Assembly: GCA_046328115.1 (NCBI GenBank)
Contig: JAXLXE010000001.1
Span: forward strand, 1,178,001-1,242,000
Length of the DNA stretch: 64,000 bases
Source: JAXLXE01 sp046328115
GTDB lineage: Bacteria > Chloroflexota > UBA6077 > JACCZL01
Direction of reading: 5' to 3'
Part shown: one piece after another, positions 34,376-43,066 of the stretch
How positions within the stretch are numbered: position 1 is the stretch's first letter
Layout of the letters: every line of letters begins with the position of its first letter
Notes under the pieces: model-generated
What the model was told of the DNA's origin: nothing
The model's input: only the letters and a program-made list of their open reading frames with translations
The model's database searches: none
Program-made: the position numbers and the translations under genes

Positions 34376-35596
34376 GTGCGACTGGGCATTGTCTACCACC
34401 GCCCGTACTTCCAGGACCCCAGCGGCGCCCTCCACGAAGCGGAGGGCTCATTCAGCCGTTACGTCGAGTCCCTGGCCCGCCGAGTCGATGAGGTGCTCCT
34501 CTTCGTACCGCGCCGGGAGACGCCGGTTCCTGGCTCCAGCTACGTCCTCCAGGCCAGCAACGTCCGTCTGGTTCCATTGCCCTTCTTCGAGCGCCTGCCT
34601 CAGTTCTACCGCGGGTTACCACGCATGCTCTGGACGCTGTGGCGGCAGCTCCCTGAGTGTGACCTGATCAGCCTGCGCGTTCCCACGCCGCTGGGCGTCT
34701 GGGCGTTCGCGCTGGCTCGGCTGAGGCGGCGCCCGGTGTTTCTCCTGGTGGTGGGTGATCTAGCCGGCGTGGCAGCCTCCGTGCGCGTGAACAACGTCAA
34801 GCGGCTGGCTTACCGGGTGTACCTGGCCATCGAGGAGCGTCTCCAGCGCTGGATGGTTGACTCCAGCCCCAGCTTCGTCAACGGCCGCGCCCTCTACCAG
34901 AAGTACAACCGCCCCGAACACGAGGTCCTGCTCACCACCACGTCCACCATCTCGGAGCGGGACGTGGGCAGCCGCGAGGACACCTGCCAGCCCGGGCAGC
35001 CAGTGCGCATCCTGTGCGTGAGCCGCGTGGACCCCCGCAAGGGACTGCGCTATCTACCGCCTGCGCTCGCGACGCTTGCCCAACACGGGCACGACGTCCA
35101 ACTGACCATTGTTGGTCCCGTGGTCGGAACACTCGGTGAGGAAGAACGGACGACCACCCTCGACCTCGCCCGCGACCTGGGCATCGCCAATCGCGTCCAG
35201 TTAGTCGGCCCCAAGACCTTGCTCGAGGTGTACGCCATCGCCCGCGAGCACGACGTGTTCGTGCTGCCAACGCTGCCCGGCGAGGGCGTGCCGCGCGTCC
35301 TCGTGGAGGCCATGGCGGCGGGGCTACCCGTGGTGGCGAGTGACGTGGCCGGCGTCTCCACCGTGGTGGCGGACCGCGTCAACGGGCTGCTAGTCCCGCC
35401 GCGCGATCCGGACGCCATCGCGGCCGCTATCGGCCAGATCATCCAGGATGCCCCGCTCCGTCGGAGCGTGATCGCCAACGGCTACACGGTCGCACGCGCC
35501 CACACGGTAGAGGCCCACGCCAACAAGATCGCGCTGGGCCTGGTCAAACTCGCTGGCATCCACCTCCACCGAAGCGCCCGCAAGATCGCCACATGA
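34376..35596 (+). CDS. Glycosyltransferase family 4
   Basis: This is a 406-residue GT-B enzyme, fourth in the operon, starting at GTG 34376 after a 16-base gap. The N-terminus reads LGIVYHRPYFQDPSGALHEAEGSFSRYVESL; the donor domain has LCVSRVDPRKGLRYLPPAL, LVGPKTLLEVYAIAREHDVFVLP and GEGVPRVLVEAMAAGLPVVAS. The stop overlaps the next start as ATGA. The frame is open far upstream inside the preceding gene, but that part is a shadow. Confidence 0.87.
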   Translation: MRLGIVYHRPYFQDPSGALHEAEGSFSRYVESLARRVDEVLLFVPRRETPVPGSSYVLQASNVRLVPLPFFERLPQFYRGLPRMLWTLWRQLPECDLISLRVPTPLGVWAFALARLRRRPVFLLVVGDLAGVAASVRVNNVKRLAYRVYLAIEERLQRWMVDSSPSFVNGRALYQKYNRPEHEVLLTTTSTISERDVGSREDTCQPGQPVRILCVSRVDPRKGLRYLPPALATLAQHGHDVQLTIVGPVVGTLGEEERTTTLDLARDLGIANRVQLVGPKTLLEVYAIAREHDVFVLPTLPGEGVPRVLVEAMAAGLPVVASDVAGVSTVVADRVNGLLVPPRDPDAIAAAIGQIIQDAPLRRSVIANGYTVARAHTVEAHANKIALGLVKLAGIHLHRSARKIAT

Positions 35597-36693
35597 CCAC
35601 CCAACACGCCTGGCCGCCCCGCGTCACGATCCCGCTGGCCGGCTTCAACCTCTCTGGCGGCGTGAAGTCACTGTGCCACCTCGCCAACTACCTCTCCGAG
35701 CACGGCTGGGACGTGACCATGATCGTGCCGGACTACGCTTGCGAGCCGCCGATCAAGCTTGGTCCGCGCGTCCTGGTGCAGGTTACCTGGACCGGACCAC
35801 GCCTGCTGCCCGCCAGCGTCCGCAAGGCTCGGCACCTGATTCGGCTCTGCCAGCTAGCCACGCGCGACGCCGACGTCTGCCTCGCCAACTACTTCACCAC
35901 GGCCTACGCCGCATGGATCTCCAGGTGGTTGCTGAGCAACCGCTGCGTGCTCGCCTACAACGTCCGCGGCTACGAGCCAGAGAGCCACGGCCGACTGGCC
36001 AACGCCGGCGACCTGAGCCGCCGCGTCAGATCGCTCGCCGCGCTCTGGAGCTACCGCCTGCCCCTGAAGAAGCTGTGCACCACCGAGTGGCTGCGCGACC
36101 AGGTCGGCGACCCTAACGCCATCGTCGTCGGCCACGGGATCGACCTGGATATCTTCTCCCCCACCAACCGCGACCCCAACCGGTCACCCGTGACCATCGG
36201 CACCATCGGTCGCGCGGGCGAGGCCAAGGGCTACCCCGACTTCATCGCCGCCGTGCGATTGCTCGATCCCGCCACGCACGTCCGCTTCCTGATCGCCGCG
36301 CCAGACCCGGTCGAGCCCGTCCCAGACTTCCCCGCCGAGATCCGCCACCCCCGCACCGAGCCGGAGATGGCCGCGTTCTACCGCGACTGCGACGTCTTCG
36401 TCTTCTCCAGCCGCGGCGAAGGCTTCGGCTTGCCCGCCCTCGAGGCCATGGCCACCGGCTCCGCCGTCATCACCACCGACAGCGGCGGCGTCCGAGCCTT
36501 CGCCGAGCCAGACCAGAACTGCCTGATCACCCCCATAGCCAACGCCTCCGCCCTCGCCACCGCGATCACCGAGCTCGCCGCCAACCCCACCCTACGCGCC
36601 CACCTCGACAAGGCCGGCATCACCACCGCCACCCACCACTCCCGTCAGGCCGCCCACGAGCGCTTCGCCGCGGCGCTCGCTTCGCTGCTCTGA
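35593..36693 (+). CDS. Glycosyltransferase family 4
   Basis: This 366-residue GT-B enzyme is the last gene of the operon. It has LAGFNLSGGVKSLCHLANYLSEHGWDV near the start, GTIGRAGEAKGYPDFIAAVR, and GEGFGLPALEAMATGSAVITTDSGGV with both glutamates of E-x7-E. The donor-domain end, LITPIANASALATAITEL, is typical. A short GC hairpin follows the stop (36702-36716) but is too weak to call as terminator. Confidence 0.87.
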   Translation: MTTQHAWPPRVTIPLAGFNLSGGVKSLCHLANYLSEHGWDVTMIVPDYACEPPIKLGPRVLVQVTWTGPRLLPASVRKARHLIRLCQLATRDADVCLANYFTTAYAAWISRWLLSNRCVLAYNVRGYEPESHGRLANAGDLSRRVRSLAALWSYRLPLKKLCTTEWLRDQVGDPNAIVVGHGIDLDIFSPTNRDPNRSPVTIGTIGRAGEAKGYPDFIAAVRLLDPATHVRFLIAAPDPVEPVPDFPAEIRHPRTEPEMAAFYRDCDVFVFSSRGEGFGLPALEAMATGSAVITTDSGGVRAFAEPDQNCLITPIANASALATAITELAANPTLRAHLDKAGITTATHHSRQAAHERFAAALASLL

Positions 36694-36842
36694 TTCACGT
36701 TGCGCGCTCATCGCGCCGCAGAGGTCGCCGGCGGAAGCGACCGCGGAACCCGATTCCGGAAGCCGATCGACTACCATGGGTCGCCCGTATTCCCCAGTTC
36801 GATCGTGGCTTCGGCCCCCAATCGCTCCGGAGGTCCTTCCAG

Positions 36843-38021
36843 ATGCCAGACAGTCCGGGAACTAGCCTCACGCCCACCCAGATCCAGCACGCCATCGATC
36901 AGATCGCCTCGGAGTGGGCAACGCAGCGAGCGGAGAGGCAGCGGCGGCGTTCGCTCGACGCAGACGATTTCGAGCGGCTCCGCGGTGCGGGGTTCCACGT
37001 GGCGTGCCTCCCGGTCGATCATGGCGGGCTGTGGGAGAGCCACGCGCGGTCGAGCCGGATGGTGTTCGAGCTGCTTCGATCGCTGGCACATGGCGATTCG
37101 TCGGTAGCCCTCGTGGCCGCGATGCATCCGCTGGTTTTGTCAACGGGCGGCTGGTTGGGCAGCCCTACCCCTCCCGAGGACTACCACGAAGCGTGGGAGG
37201 CCCAGCGCACATGGGTGTTTGACACCGTCCACGACGGCGCCTGGTGGGGAACCATGATCTCCGAGCCCGGCACGGGCGGGGACCCGAACGCGACGCGCAT
37301 CATCGCGTCGCGCGATCCCGCGCGCGGCCCACTGGGCTATCGAATCAGCGGCCAAAAACACTTCGGCAGCGGATCAGGGATCAAGTCATTCATGATCACC
37401 AACGCCCGACCAGAGGGCGAGGCCGAGCCAGACCTGTTCTTCTTTGACGTTCGCGGCGTCCCGTGGGATGGCTCGCGGGGTCTGAAGCTGACGGCGGCCT
37501 GGGATGGCCACGGGATGACCGCGACGCAGAGCCACGCGATGGAGCTTATCGACTGTCCCGTCACGCGTGTTGCCTGGCCGAGCGCACTCCAGCGACGCGC
37601 GGCAGAGCCGCGCCCCGTTGGAGTGGGATTCATCGCGGTTATCGTGGGTATCGTCCAGGTCGCCGTGGAGACCGCTCGTAACCAGCTTCGGGCACGGCGC
37701 GACGCGATGCGACCATTCGAGCGGGTTGAGTGGGCCCGTGTTGAATCGGAATCGTGGTTGATCGACCAGGCATATGAAGGCGTGATTCGCGCCGCGGAGC
37801 AGCTAGACAAGCCCACGCGCGCAAGCCGCCTAGCGAAGCACGCCATCGCCGAGCTTGCGGAGTCCGTGCTCGGACGGATCTGCCGCGTCGTCGGTGGCGG
37901 CGCGTTCTCCCGCCACAGCCCGTACGGCTTCTGGTTCGAGGACGTGCGCGCGCTCGGGTTCCTGCGTCCGCCCTGGGGCGCTGCCTACGACGAGTTGTTC
38001 GCAGGATCTTGGGGCTCTTAG
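36843..38021 (+). CDS. Acyl-CoA dehydrogenase-like flavoprotein
   Basis: This 392-residue protein has the acyl-CoA dehydrogenase fold. An N-terminal helical domain (about 1-120) is followed by a beta domain with MISEPGTGGDPNATRIIA and GYRISGQKHFGSGSGIKSFMITNA (flavin-binding positions), then a C-terminal helical domain (RLAKHAIAELAESVLGRICRVVGGGAFSRHSPYGFWFEDVRAL). The usual catalytic Glu near the C-terminus is not obvious, so it may be a monooxygenase-type relative (DszC/SfnB-like) rather than a true dehydrogenase. GGAGG lies nine bases before the ATG. It stands alone between two glycan operons. Confidence 0.75.
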   Translation: MPDSPGTSLTPTQIQHAIDQIASEWATQRAERQRRRSLDADDFERLRGAGFHVACLPVDHGGLWESHARSSRMVFELLRSLAHGDSSVALVAAMHPLVLSTGGWLGSPTPPEDYHEAWEAQRTWVFDTVHDGAWWGTMISEPGTGGDPNATRIIASRDPARGPLGYRISGQKHFGSGSGIKSFMITNARPEGEAEPDLFFFDVRGVPWDGSRGLKLTAAWDGHGMTATQSHAMELIDCPVTRVAWPSALQRRAAEPRPVGVGFIAVIVGIVQVAVETARNQLRARRDAMRPFERVEWARVESESWLIDQAYEGVIRAAEQLDKPTRASRLAKHAIAELAESVLGRICRVVGGGAFSRHSPYGFWFEDVRALGFLRPPWGAAYDELFAGSWGS

Positions 38022-38040
38022 CGCTGATGCAAAGTCAGCG
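38022..38040. terminator. Hairpin between convergent genes
   Basis: CGCTGA, a seven-base loop, then TCAGCG form a 6-bp perfect stem immediately after the dehydrogenase stop and two bases before the stop of the convergent toxin gene. It is placed to end both messages, but no T-run follows on either side. Confidence 0.45.
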
Positions 38041-38041
38041 A

Positions 38042-38338
38042 TCAAGCACGCGACCGCCACGCTGCGGGGTGTCGGTGTTGATGTAGGACGGCGATTGCGC
38101 GTACCTGCCGCGCGCTAGCGCGGAAGTAGACCGTGTACGGGAATCGCGACACGAGCGCTCGCCGCGCCTCGCCTTCGGCGCGCGGGTATTGCGCTGGTCG
38201 CTCAGCGATGAGACCCAGTGTCCATTCGATCTGAGACACGAATCGTGCGCCGAGACCCGCCTGGCGCGTCTCATACCAGGTCGCCGCCTCTTCAAGATCA
38301 CTCGCGGCGGCGCGGGATAGGGTGACGCAACGCCTCAC
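38042..38338 (-). CDS. ParE/RelE-family toxin
   Basis: This 98-residue protein has the ParE/RelE fold pattern: VTLSRAAASDLEEAATWYETRQAGLGARFVSQIEWTL, PAQYPRAEGEARRALVSRFPYTVYFR and the C-terminal VRAIAVLHQHRHPAAW. Members either poison gyrase (ParE) or cleave mRNA on the ribosome (RelE); which one cannot be told. The start overlaps the antitoxin stop by four bases. The module sits exactly between the acyl-CoA dehydrogenase gene and the end of the large glycan operon. Confidence 0.85.
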   Translation of the reverse strand: MRRCVTLSRAAASDLEEAATWYETRQAGLGARFVSQIEWTLGLIAERPAQYPRAEGEARRALVSRFPYTVYFRASARQVRAIAVLHQHRHPAAWRSRA

Positions 38339-38586
38339 GCTCCCGTGGAGTTCCCCCTCAGCGCCTCATCGATCCGGCCTCGAACGTCATCCCACGTGAG
38401 GCCCGCGTCCGCACTATCGGCCTCGGCGGCGATCCGGTCTCTGAGGATCTCGCGATGCCAGTCCGGTACTGGAACCGACTCAGGTGCGCGCGCGATCAGA
38501 TCCCACAGCGACTGCACGTACTCGATCTGCTCGTCTACGTCCAACTCATTGAACCCCGGCGGCGGGGTTGGGACTGCGTTCGCCAC
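38335..38586 (-). CDS. Addiction-module antitoxin (TIGR02574-like family)
   Basis: This 83-residue antitoxin has the pattern LDVDEQIEYVQSLWDLIARAPESVPVPDWHREILRDRI, typical of the addiction-module component family paired with ParE/RelE toxins. It begins at GTG 38586 with GGAGG eight bases upstream. A GCTATAGC palindrome lies just before the ribosome-binding site (38609-38616) and could be an operator, but it is too short to be sure. Confidence 0.8.
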   Translation of the reverse strand: MANAVPTPPPGFNELDVDEQIEYVQSLWDLIARAPESVPVPDWHREILRDRIAAEADSADAGLTWDDVRGRIDEALRGNSTGA

Positions 38587-38651
38587 GGCATCCCTCCGTC
38601 AACCAATCGCTATAGCGTAGCAGGCGGCGGTGGCACCGCCACCAGCTACCC

Positions 38652-39752
38652 CTACGCAGTCAGCCTCGTCCGACCCGCCGTCGTCACCAGCGTCTCCAGG
38701 AACCGCGGCGCGTGCGCCGTCAGCGAGAAGCGCTCCACCACCGTCTGGCGGCCAGCCTCGCCCATCGAACGCCGGGCCTTGGGGTCCTCCACCAGCAGCG
38801 ACAGCTTCTCCACCCACTCGTCCGTCGTCGTCGCCAACAAGCCATTCTCACCATCCTGCACGATGTCCGTGGTCACGCCCACCGGCGAGCACACGGGTGG
38901 CACCGCGCAAGCCATGTAGAGCAGCGCCTTGAAGCCGCACTTGCCGCGCGTCCACTCCGTGTCCGGCATCGGCATGATCCCAATGTCGAAGCTGTGCAGG
39001 TCCGCTAGCTCGCCATTGAGCGTCCAGCGCGACGTGGTCATGGAGCTACTGACGATCGGAATATCGCTGCCGCCGATCGCCCGGATCTCGACGTTGGGGT
39101 ATTTCCGCGCCACCCGATCCAGCGCCTCCCCCACCATCCGCAGATACGGCGCCGTGGTGTTGCTGCCCATCCAGCCAATGACCACCCGACCGTCCGCGCG
39201 CGGCGCGTGAGCCGTGGGTGACGGAGCAAACTCGTCCGTGTCCACCGGGGTCGGGATCACCACGATGTTGCGGTTGTACCGTAGCGCGTACTGGCGGAGG
39301 TTCTCGTTGCCAGCGATCACCGTGGTCGCCAGGTTCACCACCCGCGCCGTCTTGCTGGGTCGCTTCAGCAGCCCCACTGTCCGGCTCATCACGCCCGTGT
39401 TGAGCAGGTAGATCGCGTCATCGAAGTCAAAGATGATCGGCCGGCCCTGGTGGGCAAGCTGCTCCTCGATGAACGGACCGCCCACCGGAAACGCCTCCCG
39501 GTGGATGAAAATCAGGTCGCTCGTCTCCGCCCGCCGCACGTCCGCGAAACGGCTCATCGTGCTCACGCCCAGCGAGGCCACCTTCCGCGCCATCGCACCT
39601 GGTGCGTAACGGATGTTGTACAGATCGCTAGACATGAACGGGCGCAGGATCGGCTCCACGCCGTGCGCCTGGAGATAGGGGAAATACTGCTCAACGCGCA
39701 GCCGGTTCGATGGCGCTTCGGTCGGGTACGGGACGATGAAGAGAACTTTCAT
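38652..39752 (-). CDS. Glycosyltransferase family 4, last gene of the large operon
   Basis: This is a 366-residue GT-B enzyme. The N-terminus reads KVLFIVPYPTEAPSNRLRVEQYFPYL; then IIFDFDDAIYLLNTGVM, VVIGWMGSNTTAPYLRMV and RGKCGFKALLYMACAVPPVCSPVGV. This branch lacks the standard E-x7-E and has KCGFK-x-L-x-YM instead, as in other GT4 enzymes of this subgroup. The start ATG 39752 is preceded by a duplicated 12-base segment carrying AGGA twice. Confidence 0.85.
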   Translation of the reverse strand: MKVLFIVPYPTEAPSNRLRVEQYFPYLQAHGVEPILRPFMSSDLYNIRYAPGAMARKVASLGVSTMSRFADVRRAETSDLIFIHREAFPVGGPFIEEQLAHQGRPIIFDFDDAIYLLNTGVMSRTVGLLKRPSKTARVVNLATTVIAGNENLRQYALRYNRNIVVIPTPVDTDEFAPSPTAHAPRADGRVVIGWMGSNTTAPYLRMVGEALDRVARKYPNVEIRAIGGSDIPIVSSSMTTSRWTLNGELADLHSFDIGIMPMPDTEWTRGKCGFKALLYMACAVPPVCSPVGVTTDIVQDGENGLLATTTDEWVEKLSLLVEDPKARRSMGEAGRQTVVERFSLTAHAPRFLETLVTTAGRTRLTA

Positions 39753-39777
39753 GTGCGATCCTGCGTGTGCGATCCTG
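39752..39777 (-). repeat. Direct repeat that duplicates the ribosome-binding region
   Basis: TGTGCGATCCTG occurs at 39752-39763 and again at 39766-39777 (14-base period). On the coding strand each copy contains AGGA. One copy places AGGATCGCAC directly before the ATG of the last operon gene, so the ribosome-binding site is present twice. Confidence 0.8.
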
Positions 39778-39787
39778 AACGAAAGGG

Positions 39788-40723
39788 TCAGCGATTCTGA
39801 GTCTTGAGCCAGGCTACCGTGCGCTCCAGCCCCTCAGCGAAGGTCACGCGCGGCTCGTAGCCCAATAGGCGGCGGGCCTTGTCGATGTCGGCCAGCGAGT
39901 GCTTCACGTCGCCACGGCGTGAATCGACGAACACGGGCTCGATGCTAGTGCCCAGGATTCTGTTCACCTGGGCGATCAACTCGAGGAGCGTGAAGCGCTC
40001 GCCGCACGCCACATTGAACACCTCGCCCCCCACGCCGCTCGCCTCGGCAGCGCGCAGATTGGCCTGGACCACGTTGTCCACGAACGTAAAGTCGCGCGAC
40101 TGCGTGCCGTCCCCATGCACTGACGGCGCCTCACCGCGCATCATCGCCGTGGCGAACAGCGGGATCACCGCCGCGTACTCCGACTTGGGATCCTGGCGCG
40201 GGCCGAACACGTTGAAGTACCGCAGCGCCACGGCTTCCACGCCAAAGAGGCGGGTGAACACGGCGCAGTAATACTCACCCGTCAGCTTGGAGACAGCGTA
40301 CGGCGACAGCGGGCCGGGCATCATCGTCTCGACTTTCGGAAGCGTTGGCGTGTCGCCGTACACCGATGAGGATGACGCGCAGACCACTCGCTTCACGCCC
40401 GCGTCGCGCGCCGCCACCAGCACCTTCAGCGTTCCGCCCACGTTGGTCTCGTCGCTCGCGATCGGATCACGCAGCGAGCGTGCAACCGAGGGCAGTGCCG
40501 CCTGGTGGAGGACGACGTCCACTCCCGCCATCGCGTTCGCGAGCGTCTCTGAATCGCGGATGTCACCCACCCGGAGCTCCACGTCCGGTAGGTCCGCGAG
40601 GTTCTCCGCTCGGCCCGTCAGCAGCGTGTCTAGCACGCGCACGCGGTCGCCGCGCGACGCCAGCGTCCGCGCAATCGTAGAGCCGATGAAGCCGGCCCCG
40701 CCCGTGATCAAGAACAACGCCAT
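39788..40723 (-). CDS. NAD-dependent nucleotide-sugar epimerase (GalE/WbpP-like SDR)
   Basis: This 311-residue extended SDR shows LITGGAGFIGSTIARTLASRG at the start, the catalytic Ser in CASSSSVYGDT and YxxxK in SPYAVSKLTGEYYC, then YFNVFGPRQDPKSEYAAVIP. The SSSVYGDTPTLPK segment resembles UDP-GlcNAc 4-epimerases of the WbpP type and UDP-glucuronate epimerases. ATG 40723 lies one base after the previous stop; the frame is open further but only inside that gene. It would supply the epimerised sugar for this operon. Confidence 0.87.
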   Translation of the reverse strand: MALFLITGGAGFIGSTIARTLASRGDRVRVLDTLLTGRAENLADLPDVELRVGDIRDSETLANAMAGVDVVLHQAALPSVARSLRDPIASDETNVGGTLKVLVAARDAGVKRVVCASSSSVYGDTPTLPKVETMMPGPLSPYAVSKLTGEYYCAVFTRLFGVEAVALRYFNVFGPRQDPKSEYAAVIPLFATAMMRGEAPSVHGDGTQSRDFTFVDNVVQANLRAAEASGVGGEVFNVACGERFTLLELIAQVNRILGTSIEPVFVDSRRGDVKHSLADIDKARRLLGYEPRVTFAEGLERTVAWLKTQNR

Positions 40724-40724
40724 G

Positions 40725-42146
40725 CTAGCGCACCGCCGAGGTGACCAGGCTGGGTCGTCGCGATCCGAACCGGTCCACCAGCCAGAACAGGCCCATTGCA
40801 CCCACCGTGAAGCCGGCCGGCATCAGCATGGCTCGGTGGCGGAAGATCGTGCCCACGTTGCCCTCGATGATCGAGAACACGAACACCAGCCCGCCCCAGA
40901 ACACGATGGGCATGAATAACGTACGCCAGTGGCTGCGCCCGAGACCGATCACAGCTACCACCGCGAGCACCTCTATCGCGACCCATGCGACCGTCTCGGT
41001 GACCAACGCCGCGTTCCGCGGCGAGGTGGCCGACCAGGGGAACGGCGCGAACAGCACGTAGGGCAGCACGCGGGGAGCGTTCGTGAGCTGCTTCACCCAT
41101 CCGCCGTCACTCCGCGGGATGGCCTCCAGGTCGATGCCGGACTCGGCAGTGTCCGCCCCAAATCGACGGCTGGTGTCCAACGCCTCCACGCGCTTGTCGG
41201 TCAGGTACCGCAGGCCAAGCCACTGGGTGCCCTGGCCCATCACGAACATCAAGGCCACGATCGTTGCCCATAGGCCAATCCCAATGGCCAGCCGCTGCCG
41301 CCACGGCCGATCGCTCCCCAGGAAGAACGAGATGGGCACCAGCCAGCCGAACGCGTAATACACGTACAGCCGCAGGTCCTCCAAAAGGGCAAACGTCCCG
41401 AGCAACGCGACCAACGTGATGATCGAAGGACGGCGTCCGAACCGCAGCGCCACCGCCATCACCGTCGCGATCAGCAGCACGACCAGCGCGTCCTTCAGAT
41501 TGATCACCGACCACAGGATCAGCGACGGCCAGACTGCCCCGGCGATCGCCGCGAACACGCCAACGCGGCGTCCGCCCAGCTCGCGGCCCAGCGCGAACAT
41601 TGCCACGGCCCCGGCCGCGCCGAAGAACGCGTTCATGAACTTGGGCAGCATGATCTCGCGGCCAAACACGTAGTAGAGCCCGCCAACCGCGAACGTGTAC
41701 GTCTTCAACAGGTACGCGTCGCTGCTCGCCACACCAGGGATGGTGCCCATCCACGTACGTGCGAGCGCCCACGCCGTGCGGGTGTACGCGCGGTCATCCT
41801 GGAAGAGGCAGCCTTCGCAGCGGTCGTTCTCGACACCCTCTTTGGTCCGCCCCACCGAGATCAGATACGGATTGCTGATCACCGCGGCAAGGAGCCGCAG
41901 CGCGAACGCCGCCAGAAAAAGCGTGAGCAGGAATCGTCGGTCCGCCCCACGAAACAGCGCGTAGATCCCGCCGATGCCCAGCGCCAGTCCCGCCAGCGCC
42001 ACCGGAATCGCCTCGCCCTGACCCCGTGTGCCCGCCAGCGCCAGCGCCGCCAGGATGCCCGTCACACTGACCCCACGCACCGCCAGGTGCGCCCAGCCAG
42101 GCGGCTGCCAACGTGCGATCGGCAGCGCCATCGACGCCACGCTCAT
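40725..42146 (-). CDS. GT39-like polytopic membrane glycosyltransferase
   Basis: This is a 473-residue protein with about ten hydrophobic helices. The first loop carries FQDDRAYTRTAWALARTW, and the following region LPKFMNAFFGAAGAVAMFALGRELGGRRVGVFAAIAG is typical of PMT/ArnT-like (GT39) transferases that use polyprenyl-phosphate sugars outside the membrane. A large C-terminal loop (about 315-370) is not recognised. It could alternatively be the polymerase of this locus. The start ATG overlaps the upstream methyltransferase stop as ATGA. Confidence 0.75.
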   Translation of the reverse strand: MSVASMALPIARWQPPGWAHLAVRGVSVTGILAALALAGTRGQGEAIPVALAGLALGIGGIYALFRGADRRFLLTLFLAAFALRLLAAVISNPYLISVGRTKEGVENDRCEGCLFQDDRAYTRTAWALARTWMGTIPGVASSDAYLLKTYTFAVGGLYYVFGREIMLPKFMNAFFGAAGAVAMFALGRELGGRRVGVFAAIAGAVWPSLILWSVINLKDALVVLLIATVMAVALRFGRRPSIITLVALLGTFALLEDLRLYVYYAFGWLVPISFFLGSDRPWRQRLAIGIGLWATIVALMFVMGQGTQWLGLRYLTDKRVEALDTSRRFGADTAESGIDLEAIPRSDGGWVKQLTNAPRVLPYVLFAPFPWSATSPRNAALVTETVAWVAIEVLAVVAVIGLGRSHWRTLFMPIVFWGGLVFVFSIIEGNVGTIFRHRAMLMPAGFTVGAMGLFWLVDRFGSRRPSLVTSAVR

Positions 42147-43066
42147 CGCGCGGAGGCCGCCGTCTGTGGACTTGACATACCGGCTAGTGTACCCGTGTCT
42201 CCCGCCTTCCGGGCCACCACCGCGATGTCCGTGGCCAGCGGCCCAAAGCCCAGGCCCAGCCGGTGCTGTACCCTCGCCAGCGCGTGCGCAATCGACCGCA
42301 GCCGGCACTTCCACGCCGCCCCGTCCTGGATCGGGAGCGGGACAAACGCGTACGCCACGCGGAACCCGCCCTTCGCAAGCTGGGCGGACAGCGTGGTGAA
42401 TGTGTAGTGCACCACGTGTTCCTTGGCGTCGAAGATCTCCACCTCGCGCAGCCGCATCAGGCGATTGATCAGTCTGAACTTGAACAGGTTGTACGTGCCG
42501 TTGGGCACCTTGATGAACAGAACCCCATCATCGCGCAGAAGCCGCCGCACCTCCGCCAGCAGCTCCGTGGGGTTCCCCACGTGCTCAAAGACATCCACCA
42601 TGGTCGCCACGTCGAACGACCGCTCCGCGAATCCGGCCTCCTCCAGCATGCTCGTCTTCACGTCCAGCCCGTAGAACTCGCGTGCCAGGGCCGACCCGAT
42701 CGGTGATGGCTCCACGCCCGTCAGCCGCCAGCCCATGCCACGTGCCATCCGCAGAAAAAAGCCGCAGTGCGTGCCGATATCCAGCAGATCGCCGGTGGGT
42801 TTGAACCGGCGGATCACCCCGAGCTCCTGGCGGTAGTTCGGGTCGCGGTTGTGGCTGGCTTCCCCGCGGAGGATCGCGCCGTACTTGCGTAGCACCGCCT
42901 CACGCTCACCGTGGTAGTGTCCCTGCGGGTTGGCCAGGCGCGGGGTGACGTAGAAAAGCCCACAGGCGCCGCAGCGGACGATCCCCAGAGGCCCTTCATG
43001 CGCCACGCGCGTCGGGCGATCCGCCCCGCACCCCACACAGGGCACGCGGACCAGCTCCACGCTCAC
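42143..43066 (-). CDS. Zinc-ribbon plus class I SAM-dependent methyltransferase
   Basis: This 307-residue protein begins with a zinc ribbon (C10, C13, C32, C35), followed at about residue 98 by the SAM-binding motif LLDIGTHCGFFLRMARGMGW, then FDVATMVDVFEHVGNPTELLAEV and LFIKVPNG. The layout matches methyltransferases in polysaccharide loci, which methylate sugar hydroxyls or a terminal residue. Both ends overlap neighbours by four bases (ATGA), so it is tightly coupled to the GT4 upstream and the membrane transferase downstream. Confidence 0.85.
   Translation of the reverse strand: MSVELVRVPCVGCGADRPTRVAHEGPLGIVRCGACGLFYVTPRLANPQGHYHGEREAVLRKYGAILRGEASHNRDPNYRQELGVIRRFKPTGDLLDIGTHCGFFLRMARGMGWRLTGVEPSPIGSALAREFYGLDVKTSMLEEAGFAERSFDVATMVDVFEHVGNPTELLAEVRRLLRDDGVLFIKVPNGTYNLFKFRLINRLMRLREVEIFDAKEHVVHYTFTTLSAQLAKGGFRVAYAFVPLPIQDGAAWKCRLRSIAHALARVQHRLGLGFGPLATDIAVVARKAGDTGTLAGMSSPQTAASAR

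Noticed and set aside
36702..36716. GCGCG-CTCAT-CGCGC hairpin after the plus-strand glycosyltransferase operon
   Set aside because: A five-base GC stem without T-run is expected often by chance in this GC-rich sequence, so it was not called as a terminator.
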